Shown here: one piece after another, positions 1-6,836 of the stretch
Numbering within the stretch: the first letter of the stretch is position 1
How the letters are laid out: every line of letters starts with the position of its first letter
NCBI GenBank assembly: GCA_020047835.1
Contig: JAIFNJ010000246.1
Location: forward strand, 1-6,836
DNA length: 6,836 nt
Direction: 5' to 3'
Origin: Bacteroidota bacterium
GTDB taxonomy: Bacteria > Bacteroidota > Bacteroidia > Bacteroidales > SZUA-534
Program-made: the position numbers and the translations under genes
The notes under the pieces: generated by a model
What the model saw: the letters and a program-made list of their open reading frames with translations, nothing else
The model's database searches: none
What the model was told of the DNA's origin: nothing

Positions 1-351
1 GGTAATCCAATACTTTGCACGGGTATTATCAAATACAAAGGCATTGAACCCGAAACCAATTTTGCAGATACCTTGTCGGACTATGTTTTTTTAGCTACTT
101 ATGGCTTTCAAAGTTTGGCAAACGACAGTTTGGGATTGGCAGTGATTGCCCACCGAAAATATGTAACACTGATTACCGGTGATTCAAAAAACCAGATAAT
201 GGTTTTGCAACCCATTAACCAGCAATTGGATTATTATTTTCTGGCAGCCTGGGAGAAAGAACGTAACGGAATTACTAACAAGAATGATTTTAACGCCTAT
301 CTGAAAAACCTGATTCTTACACTCAATAATCCCGTTAGAATAATCGAATAA
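1..351 (+). CDS. DUF4861-type protein, C-terminal part (5' end outside window)
   Basis: The reading frame is open from the first base, so this is the last 116 codons of a longer gene; an internal TTG at 73 is not a credible start because coding sense continues upstream of it. Visible features are TGII near residue 7, ATYGFQSLANDSLGLAV at about 32-48, and the tail YYFLAAWEKE followed by an F..YL segment at about 79-101. This order (a TYG.Q....D.LG.A block, then a YYF.A.W block and a short terminal helix) matches my memory of the DUF4861 family, whose molecular function is not firmly known but which recurs in Bacteroidota loci for pectin and other uronic-acid polysaccharides. Whether it is secreted cannot be judged without the N-terminus. 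It ends ten bases before the pectin methylesterase gene on the same strand, so the two are very likely co-transcribed. The family call rests on recognition, not on a search. Confidence 0.5.
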   Translation, partial: GNPILCTGIIKYKGIEPETNFADTLSDYVFLATYGFQSLANDSLGLAVIAHRKYVTLITGDSKNQIMVLQPINQQLDYYFLAAWEKERNGITNKNDFNAYLKNLILTLNNPVRIIE

Positions 352-361
352 CTTAAAAAAG

Positions 362-1624
362 ATGCGTTGTAAATTAATAACCTTTATTAGTATAATACTT
401 GTTATTTTTCAAAATACAGCGTATGGAACCGCTACTCAAATTCAGGTAGCCAAAGATGGAAGTGGCGATTTCACTTCCATTCAAAAGGCTATTGAGTCAC
501 TGCCCATATTTTGCTACGAACGGATAGTTATATTTGTGAAAGAAGGTGTGTATAACGAGAAAATCCGCATCGACCGTGATTATATAACACTCGTGGGTGA
601 AAACCGCGAAAATACCAGAATTGAATTTAACCAGTTGCGTGATGATTGGAATAAAAACCCTGATGCCATCGGTCCGGCTGTAGTAAATATTTTTGCTGAT
701 GATGTGATTTTGAAAAACCTGACCATCGAAAATACACAACTTCAGGTGGGTCCCCATGCTTTTGCCATTTATGGAACAGGAACACGAACCATTCTAAAAA
801 ACTGTTCGGTTAAAAGCAAAGGCGGCGATACGGTTTCGTTGTGGAACTACAAACACGGCATGTATTATCACGACAGTTGTTACTTTGAAGGAGCGGTCGA
901 TTTTGTTTGCCCACGCGGTTGGTGCTACATTTCGAATTCCACCTTTTTTGAGTATAAAAACACAGCTGCCATTTGGCATGCAGCGCCTGTAGATCAGGAC
1001 CAAAAAATGGTGTTACAAAACTGTGATTTTCAGGGAGCCGACAGTTTTTATCTGGCACGTCATCATTACGACGCCCAGTTTTATTTCATCAATTGTCGAT
1101 TTCCAGCTTTGATGCGCAACAAGTCCATTGAACATGTATTTGACCCGGAGCATCCTGAGAAAAACCGTCCCTATTTGTATGGCGACCGTTATTACTATTA
1201 CAAATGTTCACGCAGCGCAGGCAATTATGACTGGTTTGCCGATAATTTACAAGTCTGGCCCAAAAATACTTTTCCACAGACAGTTACGCCTGAATGGACT
1301 TTCGATGGGAAATGGAATCCTGTAGATACCTTTCCAATAACACCCGTAAAAATTACATTTGAAAAAAACAGTATTCATTTATGGTTTAATGAACCTGTGA
1401 TGCAAAAGGATACTCCTGAAATTAATTCTCCACAGGGAGAAAAATATATCTATGAATCAGGCTCTGGCAGCAATCGGATAACTTTTACAGGAAAACATAC
1501 CTTACCATCTGCTGAACCCATCCAGACCCTATTCTTAGTAAAAGGCGAGGTAAGCGCCATCAGTGCCAGAGTTCGACCGAAAAGAATGGCTACAACCCTT
1601 TATATGCCAATTATAGAAAAATAA
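362..1624 (+). CDS. Secreted pectin methylesterase (CE8, pectinesterase family), non-canonical active site
   Basis: Predicted 420-residue pectinesterase, hydrolysing methyl esters of galacturonosyl residues in pectin to give methanol and de-esterified pectate. Residues 1-22 form a signal peptide (hydrophobic core ITFISIILVIF, likely cut after TAYG), so it acts in the periplasm or outside. Family landmarks appear in order: DGSGDFTSIQKAIESLP (32-48), GVYNEKI (62-68), HAFAI (132-136, where plant enzymes have QAVAL), GGDTV (154-158, usually QDTL), VDFVCPRG (179-186, usually DFIFG) and LARHH (231-235, usually LGRPW). The catalytic acids align as D156 and D180 and the arginine as R233, so activity is plausible although both oxyanion-hole glutamines are replaced. 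Regularly spaced NC.[FV]-type turns fit the right-handed beta-helix fold. Residues about 326-420 form an extra C-terminal region resembling a small Ig-like module. The ATG at 362 is supported by the signal peptide and the 10-base gap to the previous gene; no Shine-Dalgarno site is seen. Confidence 0.5.
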   Translation: MRCKLITFISIILVIFQNTAYGTATQIQVAKDGSGDFTSIQKAIESLPIFCYERIVIFVKEGVYNEKIRIDRDYITLVGENRENTRIEFNQLRDDWNKNPDAIGPAVVNIFADDVILKNLTIENTQLQVGPHAFAIYGTGTRTILKNCSVKSKGGDTVSLWNYKHGMYYHDSCYFEGAVDFVCPRGWCYISNSTFFEYKNTAAIWHAAPVDQDQKMVLQNCDFQGADSFYLARHHYDAQFYFINCRFPALMRNKSIEHVFDPEHPEKNRPYLYGDRYYYYKCSRSAGNYDWFADNLQVWPKNTFPQTVTPEWTFDGKWNPVDTFPITPVKITFEKNSIHLWFNEPVMQKDTPEINSPQGEKYIYESGSGSNRITFTGKHTLPSAEPIQTLFLVKGEVSAISARVRPKRMATTLYMPIIEK

Positions 1625-1715
1625 AAAATTCAGGCAATTTTGAGTTATTCGGGATCCAATTAATTGATTGCCATTGAAATGAACCCTTACAAATTGCAAC
1701 GTGATTGATGCAAAA

Positions 1716-4700
1716 TTACACCACATTTTTCTTCTTATACTCAGAGGCGCTCATGCCAAACTTTTCGCGAAAACATTTTCTAAAATAAGAAATATCGCTA
1801 AAACCTACTTCATAGGTTACTTCCGAAATATTCAATTTGTTCTGTACAATCAGTTGAGCGGCCCGTTTCATGCGAATTTCTTTCACAAATTCTTTAGGTG
1901 TCATATCAGTAAGGGCGCCTATCTTTCGATATAGTTGGGTGCGGCTCACATCCATGTTTTGGGAAAGAAATTCCACATCAAGGAATTCTTTGGAAATATT
2001 TTTCTCAATAACGGAAATCAAGCGTTTCAGAAATTTTTCATCGGGCGATGCCAGAATAATATCGGTAGGTTTCAATATCATTTCCTTACTATAGCGCTCC
2101 CTTAATGCTTTGCGGATACTGAGCAAGTTGTCAACCTTTGCCTTGAGTAATCCAACATCGAAAGGTTTGGTAATGTAATCATCGGCACCGGCATCAATAC
2201 CAGCTAACTGATTTTCAGCAGTGGTTAAGGCTGATAGCATGATTACAGGTATGTGCGATGTACGTTCATCGTGTTTTAGCCTTTTACATAATTCATTACC
2301 ATCCATACCTGGCATCATAACATCTGCCACAATAATGTCTGGAATTTTTTCGAGGGCCATGTCCCAGGCTTCCTTTCCATTTTTTGCTTCCAGAATGGCA
2401 TACTCAGGGGTAAAATGAGTCCTTAAAAATTCACGCAAATCCGGATTATCGTCAACCACCAGAGCCAATAATTGGGTGTTTTTAACCAATCGCTCCTTAT
2501 TTTGTGGTTCAATACTATCCATTTCGTCAACAGGGATTTCAGGGTCAATGCTACCTTGGTCATCAAAAGGAAGATACACCGAAAAACGGCTACCTTTACC
2601 TGGCTTGCTTTTAACTTCAAGATGACCTAAATGCAGCTTGGTGAGTTCTTTGGTGAGTGCCAGTCCAATGCCTGTTCCCTGAACTTGTTCTTGTTCCAAT
2701 TGCTCAATTCTCCGGAATCGGTCAAAAATACGGGATATGTTTTCAGGAGCAATGCCAATTCCCGAATCGGCTACCCGAATTTTAATATATTTTTCATAAC
2801 TGACACTATCTGTATCGAGTGGAGGTATCAACAAATTCGTTTCTTCAATATCATTGGTAAACACTATAGAAATCGATACCGAAATATGTCCTTTTTCCGG
2901 GGTGTATTTAATGGCATTCGAGAGCAGGTTGTTTGTAATTTTTTCTACTTTATCGGCATCAAACCAAAAGAAAATGGAAGGCTGAGAGGCATTAAATTCA
3001 AGGTTAATCCCTTTGTCATCGGCAGCAGTTCGGAACGATTCAACTATTTCTTCAAGAAAACTTCGCAGGTTGCCTTTTCTTAGTTCAAGTTTCAGGTTTC
3101 CGGTTTCCAATTTTCGGTAATCGAGCAGCTGGTTTACCAGTCTATTCAGGTTGGTGGTATTACGTTTGATAATTTGCAGGTTTTTCGAAATCACCTCATC
3201 AGTATTTTTTTGGTCAAGCAATTTATCCACCGGCCCAATAATTAGCGACAAAGGCGTTCTGATTTCATGCGAAATATTCATAAAAAACTGGTGTTTGAGC
3301 CGGTCAACCTCTTGGATTTTTCGGGCTGCCCTCCGTTCATAAACCAGCTCTTGTTTAAGTTTTTCGCGGTTACGAATCATTAGCAATATCAGTGCAAAAA
3401 ACATCAACAGAAAAAAAATGGCCAGCAACCTGAACCACCACGTTTTCCAATAAGGAGGTAATATAATTAGGGCCAGTTCAACCCCATGTTCGTTAAACAC
3501 ATTGTCGTTATTGGAACCTATTACTTTAAATACATATTCACCATGATCGATATTGGTGTAGGTAGCTACCCGAAAAGTTCCAATGTCGTTCCAATCTTTA
3601 TCAAATCCTTCGAGTTTGTATTTGTATTTGTTTTTGTTGCTGTTAGCATAGTTCAAAGCTGCAAAATCGAACGAAAACATGTTTTGGTCATGCTGAAGGA
3701 TAATTTTTTTTGTTTCCGAAATAGGTTTGGTAAGAATCCCATCTTTGCTCTGCTCCATTTTTTTGTTAAAAATTTTGAGACTGGTTACAATAATGGGCGG
3801 AATGTAATCGTTTCGGTTAATTCTATCGAGGTAAATAAAATCGACACCTAGATTGCCCCCAAACGCCAGCAAATTATTCGATGTTTTATAAAATGCCCCA
3901 TAGTTAAATTTGTTGTTCAACAATCCGTCGGAACTGAAGAAATTCTTTATCTCATTTGTTTCGAGGTTAAAACGCGACAACCCATTGTTTGAGCTTATCC
4001 AAAGATGCTCATTGTTTATGTTAATAATTCCGTTCAATATATTATTGCTAATTCCCTCGTTAACGGAATAATGCGCCAACTCCTCAAACTGTTGGTTCAA
4101 TTTTATTAACCCTTGTCCAAGGGTTGCAAGCCAATAATTCCCATCGAAATCCTCGCACATAGCGCGGCTCTGAATATCAAGCTTTATTACCTTTTGGTTA
4201 TTTTTCACAACAAACATCTGTTCCACATCAGGGGCATACAGCCAGAAATTGTGTTTCTTGTCTTCATATATCATGGCCACCCATCCAATTCCATAGTTGT
4301 CGCCGAAATGTTCAAAGGTTTGAGTTTTATCGTTGAATATATCTATGCCTTTGGAAGTCCCCACCCAAATCCTGCCTTTAGTATCTTTAACAATAGCCCA
4401 TACTTCATTGTCGCATATGGAGGCAGGGTCGTTCTGATTGTGCTTGAATACTGTAATTTTTCCTGTTTTGGTATTAAAAACATTCAGCCCACCCAGATAG
4501 GTTCCAATTAAAATATTTCCATAATTATCGGGGCAAATAGCTTTTATACAGTTGCTCGACAAACCATCTTTTACGGTAAGGTATGTGATGCGATCGTGCT
4601 GGGCATCAAAAATGTTTATCCCTCCGCTTTCGGTTCCCATCCAAAGTTTCTGTTGATTATCTTCCCAAAAAACATAAACTTCCCCATTGTTCAACACATT

Positions 4701-5765
4701 CACTTTGCTTTCCGACGCCTTTAGGTATCCAAAAGATTGTTTATCAAAATTCAGAAAGCTTAAGCCATTGCGTGTACCCACCCATAAATCGCCCTTTTTA
4801 TCAATAAAAAGGTCAAGTACAGAATTGTGAATAAGACTGTAATTGTTGTTTTGCTCATTCTGATACTGCTTAGGATTATGATTGAACAGATTCATTGAAT
4901 AAAGGCCCCCTCGGGTTCCAAACCATAAATCGCCTTTATTATCCTGAATTATGGAACGCACCGTAACGGTGCGATTGTTGGTATTATCGAGTTCAAACTT
5001 TCTAAAATTCCGGGTGGAGTCATCACAGTACAAAAGCCCACCTAAATAGGTTCCAATCCATATGGTGCCCATATTATCCTGAAAAATTTCCCAAACCTCA
5101 TTTTCACGATCATCATAACGGGATTCTGACAAAAACGAATTTGTAATTTTACCTTGTGCATCAAAAATAGCAATACCTTTATTGGTGCCCACCCAAAGGC
5201 TTTTCTGTTGGTCGAAAAACAGTTTTCGTACCCAATTGCCAGGCATTCGTTGATTATTAGAGACTGTATAAGTTTGTTCAATCTGATTGGTTGACGCATT
5301 AAAATAGTTTAATCCCCCTTCGGTACCCAGCCAAAGGTTTTGTTTTTCATCGGCTAAAATGTCCCAGACTGAGTTATGGGTAAAACCCTTGTCTTTGAAC
5401 TGTTCCAGTACATTTTTGGAAATATCGTACTTGAAAAGCCCCTGAAAATCAGTCCCAATCCAGATAACTCCCTGAGGAGCTTCGTAAATTACCCGAATGA
5501 GCGCATTCGATAATAGGGTACTTAATTCATCGTTCAAATCAAATGAAGTAAAAGAATACCCATCGAACCGATAGGCCCCGTAATCGGTACCTAACCAAAT
5601 CCAGCCTTTACTATCCTGAAATACACAGTGAATTTTCTCATCCAATAATCCGTTTGAAACGGTATAATTCTCGAACAAAGAGTTATTGATAAGTTTGCTG
5701 TTTATTTGAGCAAACAATACAATTTGATGTACCCATAAAAAACATATTATCAATATTCTAAGCAT
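1716..5765 (-). CDS. Hybrid two-component system (HTCS) sensor kinase/response regulator, AraC-type output
   Basis: A 1349-residue one-protein signalling system, probably sensing a polysaccharide breakdown product in the periplasm and activating the neighbouring pectin genes. Order: signal peptide 1-19 (cut after LFA); fourteen propeller repeats, about 41-640; Y_Y_Y domain about 690-768 (YKYKLEGFDKDW at 714-725); one transmembrane helix about 776-797; coiled linker; HisKA with phospho-acceptor H833 in SHEIRTP; HATPase with N-box 945-951, DSGIGI at 1000-1005, IFDRF at 1013-1017 and GTGIGLAL at 1030-1037; receiver about 1100-1215 with D1105/D1106, acceptor D1148, S1178 and K1200; AraC-type helix-turn-helix pair about 1245-1345. 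All catalytic residues are present, so it should be a working phosphorelay. The ATG at 5763-5765 gives a good signal peptide. It lies 78 bases after uxaE on the same strand and converges with the esterase gene. The ligand is inferred from neighbours; an oligogalacturonide is most likely. Confidence 0.5.
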   Translation of the reverse strand: MLRILIICFLWVHQIVLFAQINSKLINNSLFENYTVSNGLLDEKIHCVFQDSKGWIWLGTDYGAYRFDGYSFTSFDLNDELSTLLSNALIRVIYEAPQGVIWIGTDFQGLFKYDISKNVLEQFKDKGFTHNSVWDILADEKQNLWLGTEGGLNYFNASTNQIEQTYTVSNNQRMPGNWVRKLFFDQQKSLWVGTNKGIAIFDAQGKITNSFLSESRYDDRENEVWEIFQDNMGTIWIGTYLGGLLYCDDSTRNFRKFELDNTNNRTVTVRSIIQDNKGDLWFGTRGGLYSMNLFNHNPKQYQNEQNNNYSLIHNSVLDLFIDKKGDLWVGTRNGLSFLNFDKQSFGYLKASESKVNVLNNGEVYVFWEDNQQKLWMGTESGGINIFDAQHDRITYLTVKDGLSSNCIKAICPDNYGNILIGTYLGGLNVFNTKTGKITVFKHNQNDPASICDNEVWAIVKDTKGRIWVGTSKGIDIFNDKTQTFEHFGDNYGIGWVAMIYEDKKHNFWLYAPDVEQMFVVKNNQKVIKLDIQSRAMCEDFDGNYWLATLGQGLIKLNQQFEELAHYSVNEGISNNILNGIININNEHLWISSNNGLSRFNLETNEIKNFFSSDGLLNNKFNYGAFYKTSNNLLAFGGNLGVDFIYLDRINRNDYIPPIIVTSLKIFNKKMEQSKDGILTKPISETKKIILQHDQNMFSFDFAALNYANSNKNKYKYKLEGFDKDWNDIGTFRVATYTNIDHGEYVFKVIGSNNDNVFNEHGVELALIILPPYWKTWWFRLLAIFFLLMFFALILLMIRNREKLKQELVYERRAARKIQEVDRLKHQFFMNISHEIRTPLSLIIGPVDKLLDQKNTDEVISKNLQIIKRNTTNLNRLVNQLLDYRKLETGNLKLELRKGNLRSFLEEIVESFRTAADDKGINLEFNASQPSIFFWFDADKVEKITNNLLSNAIKYTPEKGHISVSISIVFTNDIEETNLLIPPLDTDSVSYEKYIKIRVADSGIGIAPENISRIFDRFRRIEQLEQEQVQGTGIGLALTKELTKLHLGHLEVKSKPGKGSRFSVYLPFDDQGSIDPEIPVDEMDSIEPQNKERLVKNTQLLALVVDDNPDLREFLRTHFTPEYAILEAKNGKEAWDMALEKIPDIIVADVMMPGMDGNELCKRLKHDERTSHIPVIMLSALTTAENQLAGIDAGADDYITKPFDVGLLKAKVDNLLSIRKALRERYSKEMILKPTDIILASPDEKFLKRLISVIEKNISKEFLDVEFLSQNMDVSRTQLYRKIGALTDMTPKEFVKEIRMKRAAQLIVQNKLNISEVTYEVGFSDISYFRKCFREKFGMSASEYKKKNVV
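3846..5645 (-). repeat. Fourteen propeller-blade coding repeats (Reg_prop type) in the HTCS sensor
   Basis: The sensor domain repeats a unit of about 37-48 residues, each centred on a W.GT-type turn after a D..G/N..W strand. Centres lie at residues 56, 101, 144, 190, 235, 280, 327, 374, 418, 466, 507, 544, 588 and about 632. Fourteen units are what two seven-bladed beta-propellers require, the known layout of HTCS periplasmic domains. Blades 1-8 and 10 keep a full WxGT; blade 9 reads ILIGT, 11 FWLYA, 12 YWLAT, 13 LWISS and 14 LAFGG. At the DNA level this appears as scattered copies of a CCCACCCA-like string on the + strand, which is a coding effect and not a separate DNA repeat. Confidence 0.5.
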
Positions 5766-5792
5766 ACAGAGATAATTATTACACCCCTAAAA

Positions 5793-5810
5793 TTGGTATT
5801 TAAAAACCAA
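5793..5810. promoter_or_regulatory. Imperfect palindrome in the uxaE-HTCS spacer
   Basis: TTGGTATTT is followed directly by AAAAACCAA, two nine-base arms that are reverse complements at eight of nine positions, centred on TTTAAA. It lies 28-45 bases upstream of the HTCS start codon and 33 bases downstream of the uxaE stop. It could be an operator for a dimeric regulator. Alternatively, on the minus strand it forms a five-base-pair UUGGU/ACCAA hairpin followed by UUUU, a weak terminator-like element after uxaE. In AT-rich spacer DNA a chance origin is also possible; I cannot choose between these. Confidence 0.5.
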
Positions 5811-5843
5811 AAATCAAAACACAAAATTCAAAATGGAGATCCA

Positions 5844-6836
5844 TTAATTAAAAAATAACCTGAGATGCCTATCTAAAATGTTATGGGTCACGTTTTTTTC
5901 AATAACCTCACGATAAGTTTCCAAGGCAATCATATAACGGTCACCCATTTCAACAGCTATTTTGTACCCTACGTGTATTACCTGACGGAAACTGGAATTA
6001 TAATCAGCACAAGCCTGGTTATGAGTCAGTGCGTCGGAAAACTGTTTGCCGGTCCAACTTTTTACTTCCTGAAGGGAGGGTAATTTTAATTTATCGATGT
6101 TCAACACCGTTGCATAAGGTCCAGTCAGCTCATCGTATCGGTCCATCGATTTTGCATATATTTCCTTGGCAATTTCAAGCCCTTCGCCTCCACCCTGAGC
6201 CAAACCTATAACTTCCTCAAGCCAAGTAGTTCCGGCAGTTTTTACATGAATACCTGCATCAAACTTTTCGATGGCTCTTTTCATAGCCGGATATATAGCA
6301 AACTTATCGCTTCCACTGTGTACGCTCAGTTTTAGGCTTGTGGGCAAACCCAGTTCTTTAACGGCAAATTGGGTAACAGCCACGTCCTGCTCAAACTCTC
6401 TGGCAAATTGGGCTACATCACCAATATAATCGACACCCTTAGCAAACAGACCGGTAAACTTGGGGGCAATGGTCTGAACCTCAACTCCTACTCGTTTCAA
6501 CTCGGCCAAAATGAAGAACAGCTCCAACGGCGATTGGGCAATGTCGCACTCATCCATCGATACCTCAGGAATAAAGTTCGCAGCGCCTTTTACTGTTGCG
6601 ATGTGGTCGTATATTACTTTTACTTCTTGTATGGCATTCAGATAATTATCAGCTACCTTTCCAAGGAATGCTTCCGTAACGTTAAACGATTCATCGATAC
6701 CCGGAATCTGTAATGCTCCCAGAAAACGGCTGTGATTTTTTACGAAAACCGTTTTCCGGGCTTCATCCGTTTTTTGTCCGATAAAATGCGCTACATCAAT
6801 GGTGAAAAAGTTGCTGGCTTGCATAAATTTATCCAC
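5844..6836 (-). CDS. uxaE: Tagaturonate epimerase (UxaE family), C-terminal part (5' end outside window)
   Basis: The C-terminal 330 residues of a cytoplasmic enzyme interconverting D-tagaturonate and D-fructuronate in hexuronate catabolism. Recognition rests on blocks I associate with UxaE: EVSMDECDIAQSPLELFFIL (91-110 of the visible part), APKFTGLFAKGVDYIGD (124-140), SVHSGSDKFAIYP (171-183), HVKTAGTTWLEE (197-208) and the end NVTHNILDRHL (315-325). Acidic and histidine residues such as E91, D95, H173 and H197 are candidate metal or substrate ligands, by inference only. The frame is open to the window edge; the terminal GTG at 6834-6836 is not a believable start, since the family is usually nearly 500 residues and roughly 150 should be missing. 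No signal peptide is expected. The HTCS follows 78 bases downstream on the same strand, so the two may share a transcript. The call suits a pectin locus because galacturonate enters this pathway through tagaturonate. Confidence 0.5.
   Translation of the reverse strand: MDKFMQASNFFTIDVAHFIGQKTDEARKTVFVKNHSRFLGALQIPGIDESFNVTEAFLGKVADNYLNAIQEVKVIYDHIATVKGAANFIPEVSMDECDIAQSPLELFFILAELKRVGVEVQTIAPKFTGLFAKGVDYIGDVAQFAREFEQDVAVTQFAVKELGLPTSLKLSVHSGSDKFAIYPAMKRAIEKFDAGIHVKTAGTTWLEEVIGLAQGGGEGLEIAKEIYAKSMDRYDELTGPYATVLNIDKLKLPSLQEVKSWTGKQFSDALTHNQACADYNSSFRQVIHVGYKIAVEMGDRYMIALETYREVIEKNVTHNILDRHLRLFFN

Noticed and set aside
1633..1672. GGCAAT ... ATTGCC inverted repeat in the convergent gap as a terminator
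   Set aside because: Only six base pairs with a loop of 28 bases and no T-run after it on the esterase strand; too weak to call.
1694..1713. TTGCA/TGCAA hairpin just after the HTCS stop as a terminator
   Set aside because: Five AT-leaning base pairs with a ten-base loop and only a short T stretch afterwards; this much structure is expected by chance here.
2631..3083. 150-codon open frame on the + strand
   Set aside because: It lies entirely antisense to the kinase domain of the HTCS, whose motifs are unmistakable; its translation is compositionally odd and matches nothing I know.
4113..4511. 132-codon open frame on the + strand, plus similar frames at 3486-3851
   Set aside because: Antisense shadows of the propeller and Y_Y_Y coding region; no recognisable domain.
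4360..5200. Recurring CCCACCCA-like strings as a DNA-level repeat or regulatory array
   Set aside because: They are spaced at the propeller-blade period and encode the WVGT turns, so protein repeat structure explains them.
5767..5774. TATCTCTG on the minus strand as a Bacteroidota -7 box (TAnnTTTG)
   Set aside because: It has one mismatch and lies two bases from the ATG, leaving no room for a transcription start before the codon, and no TTTG is seen at the right distance upstream.
6369..6713. 114-codon open frame on the + strand
   Set aside because: Antisense to well-conserved UxaE blocks, so not a gene.
6834..6836. GTG at the window edge as the start of uxaE
   Set aside because: The family is considerably longer than 330 residues and the frame simply reaches the edge, so the gene continues outside.

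Overview
The window looks like part of a pectin (homogalacturonan) utilisation locus from a member of the Bacteroidota. The main evidence is a full-length hybrid two-component system (HTCS) regulator: a periplasmic double beta-propeller, one-membrane histidine kinase, receiver and AraC-type DNA-binding domain in one chain. This architecture is characteristic of that phylum. The AT-rich DNA and the absence of clear Shine-Dalgarno sites before the visible starts fit. The genus cannot be told from the sequence.

Layout. Positions 1-351 (+) hold the last 116 codons of a DUF4861-type protein whose 5' end lies outside the window. Ten bases later, 362-1624 (+) encodes a secreted carbohydrate esterase family 8 pectin methylesterase with an unusual active-site lining. 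The two are probably one transcription unit. A 91-base convergent gap (1625-1715) follows, with no strong terminator. Positions 1716-5765 (-) encode the 1349-residue HTCS. After a 78-base spacer carrying an imperfect 18-base palindrome, 5844-6836 (-) encodes the C-terminal 330 residues of a tagaturonate epimerase (UxaE family) that runs off the right edge. Coding density is high and no stretch over 300 bases lacks a gene. I see no RNA genes, mobile elements, CRISPR arrays or phage genes.

How the genes fit together (inference). The esterase removes methyl groups from pectin outside the cytoplasm. The DUF4861 protein is of a family repeatedly found beside uronic-acid polysaccharide enzymes. The HTCS probably senses an oligogalacturonide in the periplasm and activates the locus. 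UxaE interconverts tagaturonate and fructuronate in the cytoplasm, joining galacturonate to the fructuronate-mannonate-KDG route. The transporter, lyases or hydrolases and the remaining uronate enzymes would lie outside the window.

I found no evidence of a wholly new kind of system. The points most worth a second look are the altered catalytic motifs of the esterase, its extra C-terminal domain, the uneven blade conservation of the sensor, and the physical link between HTCS and UxaE.
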